Positions 32,651-41,564 of a stretch of 64,000 nt of DNA are shown here, piece by piece. Numbering within the stretch: the stretch's first letter is position 1; every line of letters starts with the position of its first letter. The position numbers and the translations under genes were made by a program. The DNA comes from Firm-04 sp045627405 (lineage in GTDB: Bacteria; Bacillota; Clostridia; Oscillospirales; Ruminococcaceae), in NCBI GenBank assembly GCA_045627405.1, contig JAZQNP010000086.1:1-64000 (forward strand), read 5' to 3'. The notes beneath the pieces are model-generated. The model was given only the letters and a program-made list of their open reading frames with translations. It was not told where the DNA came from and did not search any database.

Positions 32651-32684
32651 TTCGACATGATCCGCATGCATAATATGCTATTAT
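32651..32684 (+). promoter_or_regulatory. spoIIE promoter with Spo0A box
   Basis: TTCGACA (32651-32657), the reverse complement of the 0A box, is 21 bases upstream of TATTAT (32679-32684). This is exactly the same geometry and orientation as at spoIIG. The ATG is 45 bases downstream. Confidence 0.72.
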
Positions 32685-32728
32685 GAATCTGCATGGAATC
32701 AAAACGATGCAGAAATGAGGAATGTCAC

Positions 32729-34969
32729 ATGATCAAAAACAATGTTCTGCGCGAAAAACCGCAGCTGATGTATGCTGCCGGCTTATTCGGCTGTGCAGCC
32801 GGATCCTGTCTGCTTGCCGCCGCATCCTTCAACGGCATACAGATGCCGCTGAACGCTGCGCTCGCCGCCGCGCTTCCTCCGGTGTACGGACTTGCTGTCC
32901 TCGCCGGCAGCCTCTTTACATACGCACTCACCGGCATCCTGACAAGCCGTCCGATCCTGATCTGCGCACTCGCGCTGACAACGCTGATCCGGTGGACCAT
33001 CGGCAGACGGCACAGTCCGCGCGCAGCATCCGTCCTCGCTGCCGCAAGCACAATGCTCGCCACTGTGATTTTCGGCATGGCAGGACTTGTCCGCGGCACA
33101 GAATGGATCCTCTGGACCGTCAGCAGCATCACTGCGGGACTCCTCGCAGGCTGCATACGCCGCGTGATGATGCGATTTGAAAGCGGAATCCCCGTGCGGC
33201 TCCACGGCAGCGACGCACTCCCCTTCTCGGTATGCTTCGTGCTGGGACTTGCAGCACTCTGCTCCGTACAAGTCTTTGCGGTCAGCTTCGGAGAAATCGC
33301 AGCGGGATTTGTCATTCTTACGGCAGCAAAGCGATACCGCACAACCGGCGGCGTTCTCTGCGGAACGCTTTGTGCCTGCGCGCTGCTGCTCGCGGATGCC
33401 GACACAGCAGGCTATGCGGCAGTGCTTCCGGCAGCCGGTCTCGCGGCAGGATATTTCGCGGGAAAACGCGGAGCTGTCCTTTATTCCGTGATGCAGGTTC
33501 TCGGCGGCATCGGGCTGGTGCTGTCCGGCTGGAATCCTGCCGTTGCACAGGCATGGATGAACGGTCTGATCGGCGGACTGCTCTTTTTGTTTCTGCCGAC
33601 CTCTGCTATGCTGGACACAATCCTTGAATACAGCGACGGCAACAACGATCTCGCCGCACTGACCGAAGCACGCATCGGATTTCTGTCGCATTCCATCGCC
33701 GGTGTGCGCGGCTCTGCGGAGCGCATTGCCAACATGCTCACCCGAAACGATCTCCCCGCAGACCCGGCAAGCAAGGTTTGCGAGCAGGTATGCAGCAAAT
33801 GCCGCAGCCGCGAGATCTGCTGGGAGGGCAGTGACGACAAGACGCGGCAGTGCTTCCGCAAACTGTCGGAGACAGGCATCTCCGAGCCGGTCGATGCGCC
33901 GGAGGGTTGTCTGCGGGCGGAACGCGTGACCGAAGAATTCACCCGCTCCAAACGGCAGAATGCTGCAAATCGCGCACTTGCGGCACGCCTGCGGGATTCC
34001 CAGCAGCTTCTCTTCACGCAGATGCGGATTACCGAGGAGCTGCTCCGCCGCACTGCACAAAAGCAGCACCGAACCTATCATCGGGAACTGACCCGCCTTG
34101 CAACCGAAGCTCTGGAAAAATACCGCATCCCCATCCATGCTGCTGCGGTTTCCGTGTCGGAAAATCAGCGGATGCTGGTCGAGCTTTATGTGCCTGCACA
34201 TCTGGATGCCGACCGGGAATTCATCCGCGAATGCCTCTCGGATGCTTTGCAAAAGCCGCTGGAATGCTGCGGCGCAGAAAGCGCGGGCAATGAACAGCGC
34301 ATCATCCTGCAAAGCGCGGGCGGATATACCGTTTCCACAGCCGCAGCACAGTGTGCGGTGCATGAAGATGAACCCTGCGGCGACTGCTGGGATACTTTTA
34401 CTGACGGCGACGGCACTGTTTATCTGGTCGTATCGGACGGCATGGGCAGCGGAAGACACGCCGCGGTCGATGCGCGTATTGTTGTCAATCATTTCCGGCA
34501 GCTTGTCCAGTCGGGCATGGACTGCGAGGCTGCTGCCCGCATGATCAACGCAATCATGCTGACAAAATCCGGCGAAGAGCGGTTTGCGACACTCGATGTC
34601 GCGAAAATCTGCACCGACACAGCCGCCGTCACCCTCTACAAATACGGGGCAGGTCCGACCATGATCAAGCACGGCGAACGCATCACGATCTGTCAGGCTG
34701 CAACCAATCCGATCGGCATTCTCCCCAAGGCAGAGCCATATACAACCGTACTGAAATTAGAGCGCGGAGACATGCTCTTTCTGCTCTCTGACGGTCTGGA
34801 CGATTCGCTCTATCCTTACATCCGGCAGCGTCTTGCGCAGGGCGGCGATCTGCAATCCCTGACGCATACAGTCTGCTCCAAGGCGCAGCGGGATGCAAAG
34901 GGTGCGCCGCGCGATGATGTGACCGTACTTGCGGCTGCAATCTCCCAAACTGCCATAGATGAAAGCTGA
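32729..34969 (+). CDS. spoIIE: Stage II sporulation protein E (PP2C-type serine phosphatase)
   Basis: The 746-residue membrane phosphatase dephosphorylates SpoIIAA to activate SigF in the forespore and takes part in polar septation. About ten hydrophobic helices fill the first 290 residues. A central cytoplasmic region with a four-cysteine cluster (CEQVCSKCRSREIC) follows, then a C-terminal PP2C domain with VVSDGMGSG near residue 569 and LLSDGLDD near the end. GAGGAATGTCAC precedes the chosen ATG. It is monocistronic and stands 5 kb from spoIIGA-sigE. Confidence 0.94.
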   Translation: MIKNNVLREKPQLMYAAGLFGCAAGSCLLAAASFNGIQMPLNAALAAALPPVYGLAVLAGSLFTYALTGILTSRPILICALALTTLIRWTIGRRHSPRAASVLAAASTMLATVIFGMAGLVRGTEWILWTVSSITAGLLAGCIRRVMMRFESGIPVRLHGSDALPFSVCFVLGLAALCSVQVFAVSFGEIAAGFVILTAAKRYRTTGGVLCGTLCACALLLADADTAGYAAVLPAAGLAAGYFAGKRGAVLYSVMQVLGGIGLVLSGWNPAVAQAWMNGLIGGLLFLFLPTSAMLDTILEYSDGNNDLAALTEARIGFLSHSIAGVRGSAERIANMLTRNDLPADPASKVCEQVCSKCRSREICWEGSDDKTRQCFRKLSETGISEPVDAPEGCLRAERVTEEFTRSKRQNAANRALAARLRDSQQLLFTQMRITEELLRRTAQKQHRTYHRELTRLATEALEKYRIPIHAAAVSVSENQRMLVELYVPAHLDADREFIRECLSDALQKPLECCGAESAGNEQRIILQSAGGYTVSTAAAQCAVHEDEPCGDCWDTFTDGDGTVYLVVSDGMGSGRHAAVDARIVVNHFRQLVQSGMDCEAAARMINAIMLTKSGEERFATLDVAKICTDTAAVTLYKYGAGPTMIKHGERITICQAATNPIGILPKAEPYTTVLKLERGDMLFLLSDGLDDSLYPYIRQRLAQGGDLQSLTHTVCSKAQRDAKGAPRDDVTVLAAAISQTAIDES

Positions 34970-35117
34970 ATTGCATTTCAGTATTGCAGTCCGTTTTCGT
35001 TTCGGTATTTTATGCAGAAAATGTCTATTCAGCAGCATAGTCTTTGTCACGTTGCACAAAAACAACAGAAAAACATTGTCCGAAATCCCGATTTTTTATT
35101 AGAAATGCAAAAAACAC

Positions 35118-35146
35118 TTGAAAGAAAAGAGAGAATATGGTAAAAT
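35118..35146 (+). promoter_or_regulatory. Promoter of the glycogen operon
   Basis: TTGAAA (35118-35123) and TAAAAT (35141-35146) are 17 bases apart. Confidence 0.7.
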
Positions 35147-35230
35147 GAATATACGGCAAACTATTTCTTTTTATGCGTTTGCATACGATCAGTTGAATGC
35201 CGCAAGTTTTCAATGGAAAGAAAGGAAATA

Positions 35231-35268
35231 CCGTTCGATCCGACACCGCTTTTTGTGTCGTGAAACGG
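35231..35268 (+). promoter_or_regulatory. Nested leader hairpin upstream of glgB
   Basis: CCGTT/AACGG encloses CGACAC/GTGTCG around a U-rich loop. The structure ends a few bases before the GGGAG ribosome site and could modulate translation. It matches no riboswitch class I recognise. Confidence 0.45.
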
Positions 35269-35282
35269 TTGGGAGAATGAGC

Positions 35283-37391
35283 ATGCGTACTGACACCACA
35301 AACAACAACGAACAGAATCCAAATGCGTTTCCGCTGCATCTGTTCTATGAAGGACGCAACTATGATGCGCAGCTTTTGTTCGGTGCCCGCACCGTTCAGC
35401 AGGACGGAAAAGAAATGACCGTATTCCGCGTCTGGGCACCCAATGCGATCAATGTTTCTGTCGTCGGTGATTTCAATGACTGGAACCGGGATGCCAATCC
35501 GATGCTGAAAGGCGCAGACGGAATCTGGGAAACCATCATTCCGAAGCTGCCGCAGTATACAATCTATAAATACAGCATCCTTACGAAAAGCGGGCAGGTT
35601 TTGCTGAAAAACGATCCCTACGGCACACACTTTGAAACTGCGCCGCAGAATGCCACAAAGCTCTATGAATCCGCCTACAAATGGAAGGATTCTGCATGGC
35701 TGAAAAAGAAGCAGCAGACCAATGTCTATAAAAGCGCGATGAATATCTACGAGGTTCATCTGGCTTCGTGGCGAACCTATGAGGACGGCAATCCGCTGAG
35801 CTATGTCGAATTTGCAAAACAGATCATCCCATATATGCAGGATCTGTCCTATACGCATATCGAATTCATGCCGCTGACGGAATTCCCGTTCGACGGCTCG
35901 TGGGGCTATCAGGTCACGGGCTATTTTGCTCCGACCTCCCGCTTCGGCACGCCGGATGATTTCCGCCAGATGATCGACATGTTTCATCAGGCAGGCATCG
36001 GCGTCATCCTCGACTGGGTACCCGCACACTTCCCCAAAGATGCACAGGGACTCTTTGAATTCGACGGCGCATGCCTCTATGAATACACCGACCCGCTCAA
36101 ACAGGAGCATAAGGGCTGGGGTACCAGAGTCTTTGACTACGGCAGACCCGAAGTCTGCTCGTTCCTGATCTCCTCCGCTTGCTGGTGGCTCGATTCGTTC
36201 CACATCGACGGTCTGCGTGTGGACGCTGTCGCTTCCATGCTCTATCTCGACTATGACCGCAGAGACGGAGAATGGAGACCGAATGTCAACGGCGGCAGAG
36301 AAAACCTCGAAGCTGTCGCGTTCCTGAAACAGCTTAACGAAGCCGTATTCCAGCGGCACCCCGATGTGCTGATGATCGCGGAGGAATCCACCGCATGGCC
36401 GCTGGTCACAAAGCCGACGGACATCGGCGGTCTGGGATTCAATTTCAAATGGAACATGGGCTGGATGAACGATATGCTCTCCTATATGTCGATGGATCCG
36501 CTCTACCGTGCGTTCCATCACGATAAGCTGACATTCTCGTTCTTCTACTGCTTCTCTGAGAATTATGTGCTGCCCATCTCCCACGATGAAATTGTCCACG
36601 GCAAATGCTCCATGCTGCAAAAAATGCCCGGCGAATATGAGCAGAAATTTGCGTCCTACCGCGCATTTCTCTGCTATATGTTTGCTCATCCGGGCAAAAA
36701 GCTGCTCTTCATGGGGCAGGAATTCGGTCAGATGAAAGAGTGGGATTTCAAGTCGGAACTGGACTGGCTGCTGCTGGACTACCCTGCACACAAGACGCTT
36801 CTAAGCTTCTCCAAAGCTCTGAACAAATTCTACCGCGATACACCCGCGCTCTGGGAAAATGACGATTCGTGGAAGGGATTCAGCTGGATCTCCAACGACG
36901 ACTACCGCCAGAGTGTCATCGCCTTCCGCCGCATCGACGACAACGGCGATGAAATCATTGCCGTCTGCAACTTTGTACCCGTCGGCAGAGAGGACTATAA
37001 AATCGGCGTTCCCTATGCAGGCACCTACACGCTGGTGTTCGATTCCGATGCAAAGGAATTCGGCGGAAGCGGCAGCGCACTTAAAAAAGTGGAGTCTCAG
37101 GAATTTGGCATGCACGGCTTCGATCAGTCCATCGCACTGACACTGCCGCCGCTTTCTGTGCAGTATCTGCGCTTTACACCCAAAAAGGCAAGAGCGAAAA
37201 AATCTGCTGCCGATTCTGCTGCGGAAAAGCCGAAGAAAACAAGTGCTGCCGGAAAAGCCGGCTCGGCAAAAACCTCTGCGGAGAAACCGAAGCGCACCGT
37301 GAAAAAAGCTGCGGCACCTGCTGCTGAAACCGCGGAAAAGCCAAAGCGCACCCGCACCAGAAAAACGACATCAAAAGACAATGAATCATAA
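35283..37391 (+). CDS. glgB: 1,4-alpha-glucan branching enzyme with H1-like C-terminal tail
   Basis: The 702-residue enzyme adds alpha-1,6 branches to glycogen. It has a CBM48-like N terminus (FRVWAPNAINVSVVGDFNDWN) and a GH13 catalytic barrel with GLRVDAVAS (nucleophile near 311), AEESTAWP (acid near 365) and SHDEIVHG. The last 70 residues, from about 632, are an added low-complexity tail of Ala, Lys, Pro, Thr and Arg that resembles histone H1 and is not part of ordinary GlgB. GGGAG 7 bases upstream picks the second ATG. It is the first gene of glgBCDA. Confidence 0.95.
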   Translation: MRTDTTNNNEQNPNAFPLHLFYEGRNYDAQLLFGARTVQQDGKEMTVFRVWAPNAINVSVVGDFNDWNRDANPMLKGADGIWETIIPKLPQYTIYKYSILTKSGQVLLKNDPYGTHFETAPQNATKLYESAYKWKDSAWLKKKQQTNVYKSAMNIYEVHLASWRTYEDGNPLSYVEFAKQIIPYMQDLSYTHIEFMPLTEFPFDGSWGYQVTGYFAPTSRFGTPDDFRQMIDMFHQAGIGVILDWVPAHFPKDAQGLFEFDGACLYEYTDPLKQEHKGWGTRVFDYGRPEVCSFLISSACWWLDSFHIDGLRVDAVASMLYLDYDRRDGEWRPNVNGGRENLEAVAFLKQLNEAVFQRHPDVLMIAEESTAWPLVTKPTDIGGLGFNFKWNMGWMNDMLSYMSMDPLYRAFHHDKLTFSFFYCFSENYVLPISHDEIVHGKCSMLQKMPGEYEQKFASYRAFLCYMFAHPGKKLLFMGQEFGQMKEWDFKSELDWLLLDYPAHKTLLSFSKALNKFYRDTPALWENDDSWKGFSWISNDDYRQSVIAFRRIDDNGDEIIAVCNFVPVGREDYKIGVPYAGTYTLVFDSDAKEFGGSGSALKKVESQEFGMHGFDQSIALTLPPLSVQYLRFTPKKARAKKSAADSAAEKPKKTSAAGKAGSAKTSAEKPKRTVKKAAAPAAETAEKPKRTRTRKTTSKDNES

Positions 37392-37411
37392 TCGCAAGGA
37401 GGCCTTTCACT

Positions 37412-38620
37412 ATGTATATCAAAAAGGAAGTCGTTGCAATGCTGCTGGCAGGCGGTCAGGGCAGCAGACTTTATGCACTCACACATGATATGGCAAAACC
37501 AGCCGTTCCTTTCGGCGGAAAATATCGCCTGATCGACTTTCCGCTCTCGAACTGCACCAATTCCGGCATCGACACGGTCGGCGTGCTGACACAGTATCAG
37601 CCGCTTGTCCTCAATGACTATATCGGAAACGGTCAGCCCTGGGACCTTGATAAAATGAACGGCGGTGTGCATGTGCTTCCGCCCTATGAGAGCAACTCCG
37701 GCGCATCATGGTATGAAGGTACTGCAAACGCAATCTACCAGAATATCAGCTTTATCGAACGCTATGACCCCGAATATGTCGTGGTGCTGGGCGGCGATCA
37801 TATCTATAAAATGAACTACGCCAAAATGGTCGATTATCACAAGCAGCAGAATGCGGATCTGACCATCGCCGTTCTGGATGTGCCGCGCTCCGAGGCTTCC
37901 CGCATGGGTATTATGATCTGCGATGATGACATGCGCGTGACCGACTTTGTCGAAAAGCCCGCAGAGCCGAAATCTACACTCGCTTCTATGGGCATCTATG
38001 TGTTCACATGGGCAAAACTCAAAAAATATCTGATCGAAAATGAAAATGCCAATACCGGTTCCAAGGACTTCGGCAAGGACATCATTCCCGCCATGCTGAA
38101 CAACGGAGAACGACTCTTTGCCTATACCTTTGAGGGATACTGGAAGGACGTCGGTACGCTGGATTCGCTCTGGGATGCTAATATGGATCTGCTCGCACCG
38201 AATGAACCGCTCAACCTCTATGACAAATCGTGGCGCATCTACTCCCGCCACAGCAACTATCCGCCGCAGTATATCGGTGCCTCTGCCGAAATCGAAAATG
38301 CGATGATCACAGAAGGCTCTGTCATCAACGGAAAAGTCGATTTCTCCGTCATTTTCGGCGGTGTCACCATCGAAGAGGGCGCGACGGTACGTTACAGCAT
38401 CGTGATGCCGGGAACCGTCATCAAGGCGGGAGCCGTTGTGGAATACGCAATCGTCGGTGAGGACTGCGTCATCGAGGCAAATGCCCACATCGGCAGAAGC
38501 CCGGAAGAATATCAGGGCGACGACCGCAACGAATGGGGCATCGCCGTGACCGGCCACAATATCACCGTCAGCGAGGGAAAAGAAGTTGCTCCCAAGCAAA
38601 TTCTGTCCGAATCCATCTGA
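37412..38620 (+). CDS. glgC: Glucose-1-phosphate adenylyltransferase, catalytic subunit
   Basis: The 402-residue protein makes ADP-glucose, the glycogen synthase substrate. The nucleotide-binding LLAGGQGSRL (10-19), KPAVPFGGKYRLIDFPLSN and VVLGGDHIYKMNY are intact. The C-terminal left-handed beta-helix follows (SVINGKVDFSVIFGG, EGATVRYSIVMPG). AAGGAGG precedes the ATG 20 bases after glgB. In Firmicutes GlgC commonly works with GlgD, which is the next gene. Confidence 0.97.
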   Translation: MYIKKEVVAMLLAGGQGSRLYALTHDMAKPAVPFGGKYRLIDFPLSNCTNSGIDTVGVLTQYQPLVLNDYIGNGQPWDLDKMNGGVHVLPPYESNSGASWYEGTANAIYQNISFIERYDPEYVVVLGGDHIYKMNYAKMVDYHKQQNADLTIAVLDVPRSEASRMGIMICDDDMRVTDFVEKPAEPKSTLASMGIYVFTWAKLKKYLIENENANTGSKDFGKDIIPAMLNNGERLFAYTFEGYWKDVGTLDSLWDANMDLLAPNEPLNLYDKSWRIYSRHSNYPPQYIGASAEIENAMITEGSVINGKVDFSVIFGGVTIEEGATVRYSIVMPGTVIKAGAVVEYAIVGEDCVIEANAHIGRSPEEYQGDDRNEWGIAVTGHNITVSEGKEVAPKQILSESI

Positions 38621-38646
38621 CACAAGCAAACGGAGGTTAAACAGAA

Positions 38647-39771
38647 ATGGGAACCAAACAGAATGTAATGGGACTGGTATTCGCCAGTATCCATGATGAC
38701 GCGATTTTTGATCTCACAAAGCTGCGCACGATGGGCTCGGTGCCGTTCGGCGGCAGATACCGTCTGATCGACTTCCCGCTGTCGAATTTCACAAACTCCG
38801 GTCTTTCACAGGTCGGTGTCATCACAAAGCGCAATTACGGCTCGCTGCTCGATCATGTCGGCTCCGGCAGAGAATGGGATCTCGCCCGCAAAAAAGGCGG
38901 TCTGCACCTGCTCCCGCCGTACAGTCATACCAGCTCTACCATGTATAACGGCAAGCTCGATGCGCTCGGGAATATTTGGAGCTTTGTTGAGCATTCCGCA
39001 GCAGAATATGTCGTGCTGACCGACTGCGATATTGTGACCAACATCGACTATCGCCCGGCCGTCGAAGCACACATCGACAGCGGCGCGGATATTACTGCAA
39101 TCTACGCAAAGGGCTATTACGATCAGGCAACCGGTGCATCTGCAACCATCTTCGGCATCGGCGGCGACGGTTTCGTCAACGATGTCATGATCGACCCGCC
39201 GATGACAGGAAGCTGCAATCTCGGTCTGGATATGTATATCATGAGCAAGGATTTTCTGCGCCGGATCGTCAAGGAATCCATGAGCAGAAACCGTTACAGC
39301 CTGCGCAAGGACATTCTTCTTGACCGGAATTCCAACTATAAAATCCTTGCCTATGAGCATAAGTACTACTACTCCAAAATCGACTCCCTCGCCGGATATT
39401 TCAATGCAAACCTCGACCTGCTCGACTCGGCTAAACGTGACGCACTCTTCACGAAAAATGCTCCGATTTTCACGCAGACCATGGACAATGCACCCGTGCG
39501 GTTCGGACTGGAATCCCATATCAAGAATTCCCTGATCGCTGACGGCTGCGTCATTGAAGGAAAGGTCGAAAACTGCATTCTCTTCCGCGGGGTCAAAATC
39601 GGAAAAGGCTCTGTTGTACGCGACAGCGTCATCACGCAGGATACCGTCATCGGCGCACGCTGCTCCATCCGCAATGTCATCACGGACAAAAATGTCAAGA
39701 TCGCAGACGAACGTCAGCTCACCGGTTCCGCAGGCTATCCGCTCTTCATCGGTAAAGGCGCGGAGATCTGA
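38647..39771 (+). CDS. glgD: Glucose-1-phosphate adenylyltransferase-like subunit GlgD
   Basis: The 374-residue GlgC paralogue keeps the fold (SVPFGGRYRLIDFPLSNFTNSG, VLTDCDIVTNIDY, C-terminal beta-helix with SLIADGCVIEGKVENC). It lacks the Gly-Gly-x-Gly-x-Arg nucleotide loop, replaced by GLVFASIHDDAIFD. It is therefore expected to be non-catalytic and to modulate GlgC in a hetero-oligomer, as described for other Firmicutes. It is 26 bases after glgC, with CGGAGG upstream. Confidence 0.95.
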   Translation: MGTKQNVMGLVFASIHDDAIFDLTKLRTMGSVPFGGRYRLIDFPLSNFTNSGLSQVGVITKRNYGSLLDHVGSGREWDLARKKGGLHLLPPYSHTSSTMYNGKLDALGNIWSFVEHSAAEYVVLTDCDIVTNIDYRPAVEAHIDSGADITAIYAKGYYDQATGASATIFGIGGDGFVNDVMIDPPMTGSCNLGLDMYIMSKDFLRRIVKESMSRNRYSLRKDILLDRNSNYKILAYEHKYYYSKIDSLAGYFNANLDLLDSAKRDALFTKNAPIFTQTMDNAPVRFGLESHIKNSLIADGCVIEGKVENCILFRGVKIGKGSVVRDSVITQDTVIGARCSIRNVITDKNVKIADERQLTGSAGYPLFIGKGAEI

Positions 39772-39871
39772 TCCTCTCACATCCGCGCTGCACGAAAACC
39801 CGTGCGTGCGGAAACCATCACACTACAAACTGCGAATTGCGTATTCGGAATTCGCCTTCCGGAGGTAGCTT

Positions 39872-41308
39872 ATGAACATATTATATGCAGCAAGTGAAGC
39901 CAGACCTTATGTCGCTTCCGGCGGACTCGCAGACGTTGCCGGCGCACTCCCGCTCGCACTCAACGCGAAGGGACATGACTGCCGTGTTGTGATCCCGCTT
40001 TACAAGAGTATCGGTGAAGAAATGCGCAAAAATATGACTTTCATCACCTCGATTACGGTCGATGTCGCGTGGAGAAAGCAGTATTGCGGCATTTTCTCCG
40101 CCGTGCATCAGGGTGTCACCTACTATTTCATCGACAACGAGTATTACTTCAAGCGCGACGGCATCTACGGCTTCTATGACGACTGCGAACGCTTCGTCTT
40201 TTTCAGCCGCGCCATCCTCGGAATGCTCCGCGTCATCGACTTCAAGCCGACTGTCATCAACTGCAATGACTGGCAGACCGCTCTGACACCGGTGTATTAT
40301 CAGATCTTCTACAAGTATCAGGAAGGTTTTGAGAATATCCGCACTGTGTTTACCATTCACAACATCGCCTATCAGGGCAAATACGGCAGAGAAGTCCTCA
40401 ACGAACTGATGGGCATTCCGATGTATCATGCAAATCTGCTCGAATATGACGGCAATGTCAACATGATGAAGGGCGCGATCGAAACCGCAGACAAAATCAC
40501 AACTGTATCTCCGAGCTATGCGTGGGAAATTCTCGATCCGTGGTATTCGCACGGCCTTGACCGCGCACTCACAAACAAACAGTATAAGCTGACAGGCTTC
40601 CTCAACGGCATTGACGTGGACAGCTACAATCCTGCGACCGATGAAGCCCTCACAGAGCCGTATCAGCATTACAGCATCGACAACATGGCAGGAAAGCTTG
40701 CGTGCAAACATGCTTTGCAGGAAGAACTCGGTCTGCCGCAGGACGACCAGCCGCTGATCGGTATCTGCACACGCTTTGTCGCACACAAGGGCATCGACCT
40801 CATTCGCTACGTCTTTGAGGAAATGGTACACGACGGTTTCCATTTCGCAATACTCGGCAGCGGGGAACGCGTTTATGAAGATTTCTTCAAGGAAATGGCT
40901 TGGCGTTATCCGCAGGCTGTCAGCGTCACACTCGGCTTTGTACCGCAGCTTTCCCGCCGTATTTATGCGGGCTGTGATATGTTCCTCATGCCCTCTCAGA
41001 GCGAACCCTGCGGACTGGCGCAGATGTATGCGATGCGGTACGGCACCATGCCGATCGTGCGCGAAACCGGCGGTCTGCGCGATTCCGTCCGCGATGCAGG
41101 CGGCGAAAACGGAACCGGCTTCACATTCAAAACCTATAATGCACATGATATGCTCGGCGCATGCCTGCGCGCAAAAGGTGCTTATGAAAATCCGGAATTC
41201 TGGCAGCAGATCCGGAAAAATGCGATGGAAGCAGATTTCAGCTGGGCGCAGTCCGCAGAGCTGTATCTCGGTCTTTACCGCGAACTCGAAAGCTGGAATC
41301 AGGGCTGA
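39872..41308 (+). CDS. glgA: Glycogen synthase (ADP-glucose, GT5)
   Basis: The 478-residue GT-B enzyme extends alpha-1,4-glucan from ADP-glucose. It starts MNILYAASEARPYVASGGLADVAG; the Lys of the usual K-x-G-G-L nucleotide-sugar loop is Ala here. Other hallmarks are NDWQTALTP, TIHNIAYQG, FLNGIDVDSYNP and the C-terminal SQSEPCGLAQMYAMRYGT. The 100-base gap from glgD contains a GCGAATT/AATTCGC stem, so expression may be adjusted separately. GGAGGTAGCTT precedes the ATG. Confidence 0.95.
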   Translation: MNILYAASEARPYVASGGLADVAGALPLALNAKGHDCRVVIPLYKSIGEEMRKNMTFITSITVDVAWRKQYCGIFSAVHQGVTYYFIDNEYYFKRDGIYGFYDDCERFVFFSRAILGMLRVIDFKPTVINCNDWQTALTPVYYQIFYKYQEGFENIRTVFTIHNIAYQGKYGREVLNELMGIPMYHANLLEYDGNVNMMKGAIETADKITTVSPSYAWEILDPWYSHGLDRALTNKQYKLTGFLNGIDVDSYNPATDEALTEPYQHYSIDNMAGKLACKHALQEELGLPQDDQPLIGICTRFVAHKGIDLIRYVFEEMVHDGFHFAILGSGERVYEDFFKEMAWRYPQAVSVTLGFVPQLSRRIYAGCDMFLMPSQSEPCGLAQMYAMRYGTMPIVRETGGLRDSVRDAGGENGTGFTFKTYNAHDMLGACLRAKGAYENPEFWQQIRKNAMEADFSWAQSAELYLGLYRELESWNQG

Positions 41309-41346
41309 TGATAAATCAGAATTTAAAAGCGTTTCAGGTGAACTAT

Positions 41347-41398
41347 GTGGGGACTCTTTCCCCACACCCCTGCCGAAGGATAGCAATGCCCTCGGACT
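41347..41398. repeat. Two-hairpin palindromic repeat after glgA
   Basis: GTGGGG/CCCCAC (41347-41365) is followed by ACCCCTGCCGAAGGATAG and a second imperfect stem CCGAAGG/CCCTCGG. The layout and linker resemble the element at the window start (minus strand), suggesting one dispersed family. Confidence 0.45.
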
Positions 41399-41451
41399 CC
41401 CCTATAAAAAAACGGCTGCTCCCTAAGTGCTGCGCTGATAAAGAAGTTTTT

Positions 41452-41492
41452 CGCCATAGTATTTCTGATACAAAGTCAGAAGTACTATGGCG
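41452..41492. repeat. 17-bp-arm inverted repeat
   Basis: CGCCATAGTA-TTTCTGA and TCAGAAG-TACTATGGCG form arms with 16 of 17 positions paired around a 7-base loop. T-rich sequence lies on both sides. It may be a bidirectional terminator, or the ends of a small excised element. Confidence 0.6.
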
Positions 41493-41498
41493 TTTATA

Positions 41499-41527
41499 TT
41501 GACAATGCAACGATGTTGTGCTATAAT
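41499..41527 (+). promoter_or_regulatory. Sigma-A promoter of the isochorismatase-like gene
   Basis: TTGACA (41499-41504) and TATAAT (41522-41527) are perfect and 17 bases apart. Confidence 0.87.
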
Positions 41528-41564
41528 TGTTACAAACATAAATCGGAATTTAGGAGATGGTTTT

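Larger units (their letters stand above)
34970..35282. other. Intergenic region with glgB promoter and structured leader
   Basis: The first 145 bases hold no recognisable gene. The glgB promoter is at 35118-35146 and is followed by a leader of about 130 bases with a nested hairpin at 35231-35268. No clean terminator for spoIIE is visible. Confidence 0.6.

Noticed and set aside
32783..34672. Roughly 629-codon open frame antisense to spoIIE
   Set aside because: It lies fully inside spoIIE, has no promoter or ribosome site, and the translation has Cys/His-rich low-plausibility composition.
35025..36791. Roughly 588-codon open frame antisense to glgB
   Set aside because: glgB is unambiguous. 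This frame runs through the glgB promoter and leader and shows no recognisable domain.
39881..41386. Roughly 501-codon open frame antisense to glgA
   Set aside because: Shadow of glgA, which has all GT5 hallmarks and an upstream GGAGG.
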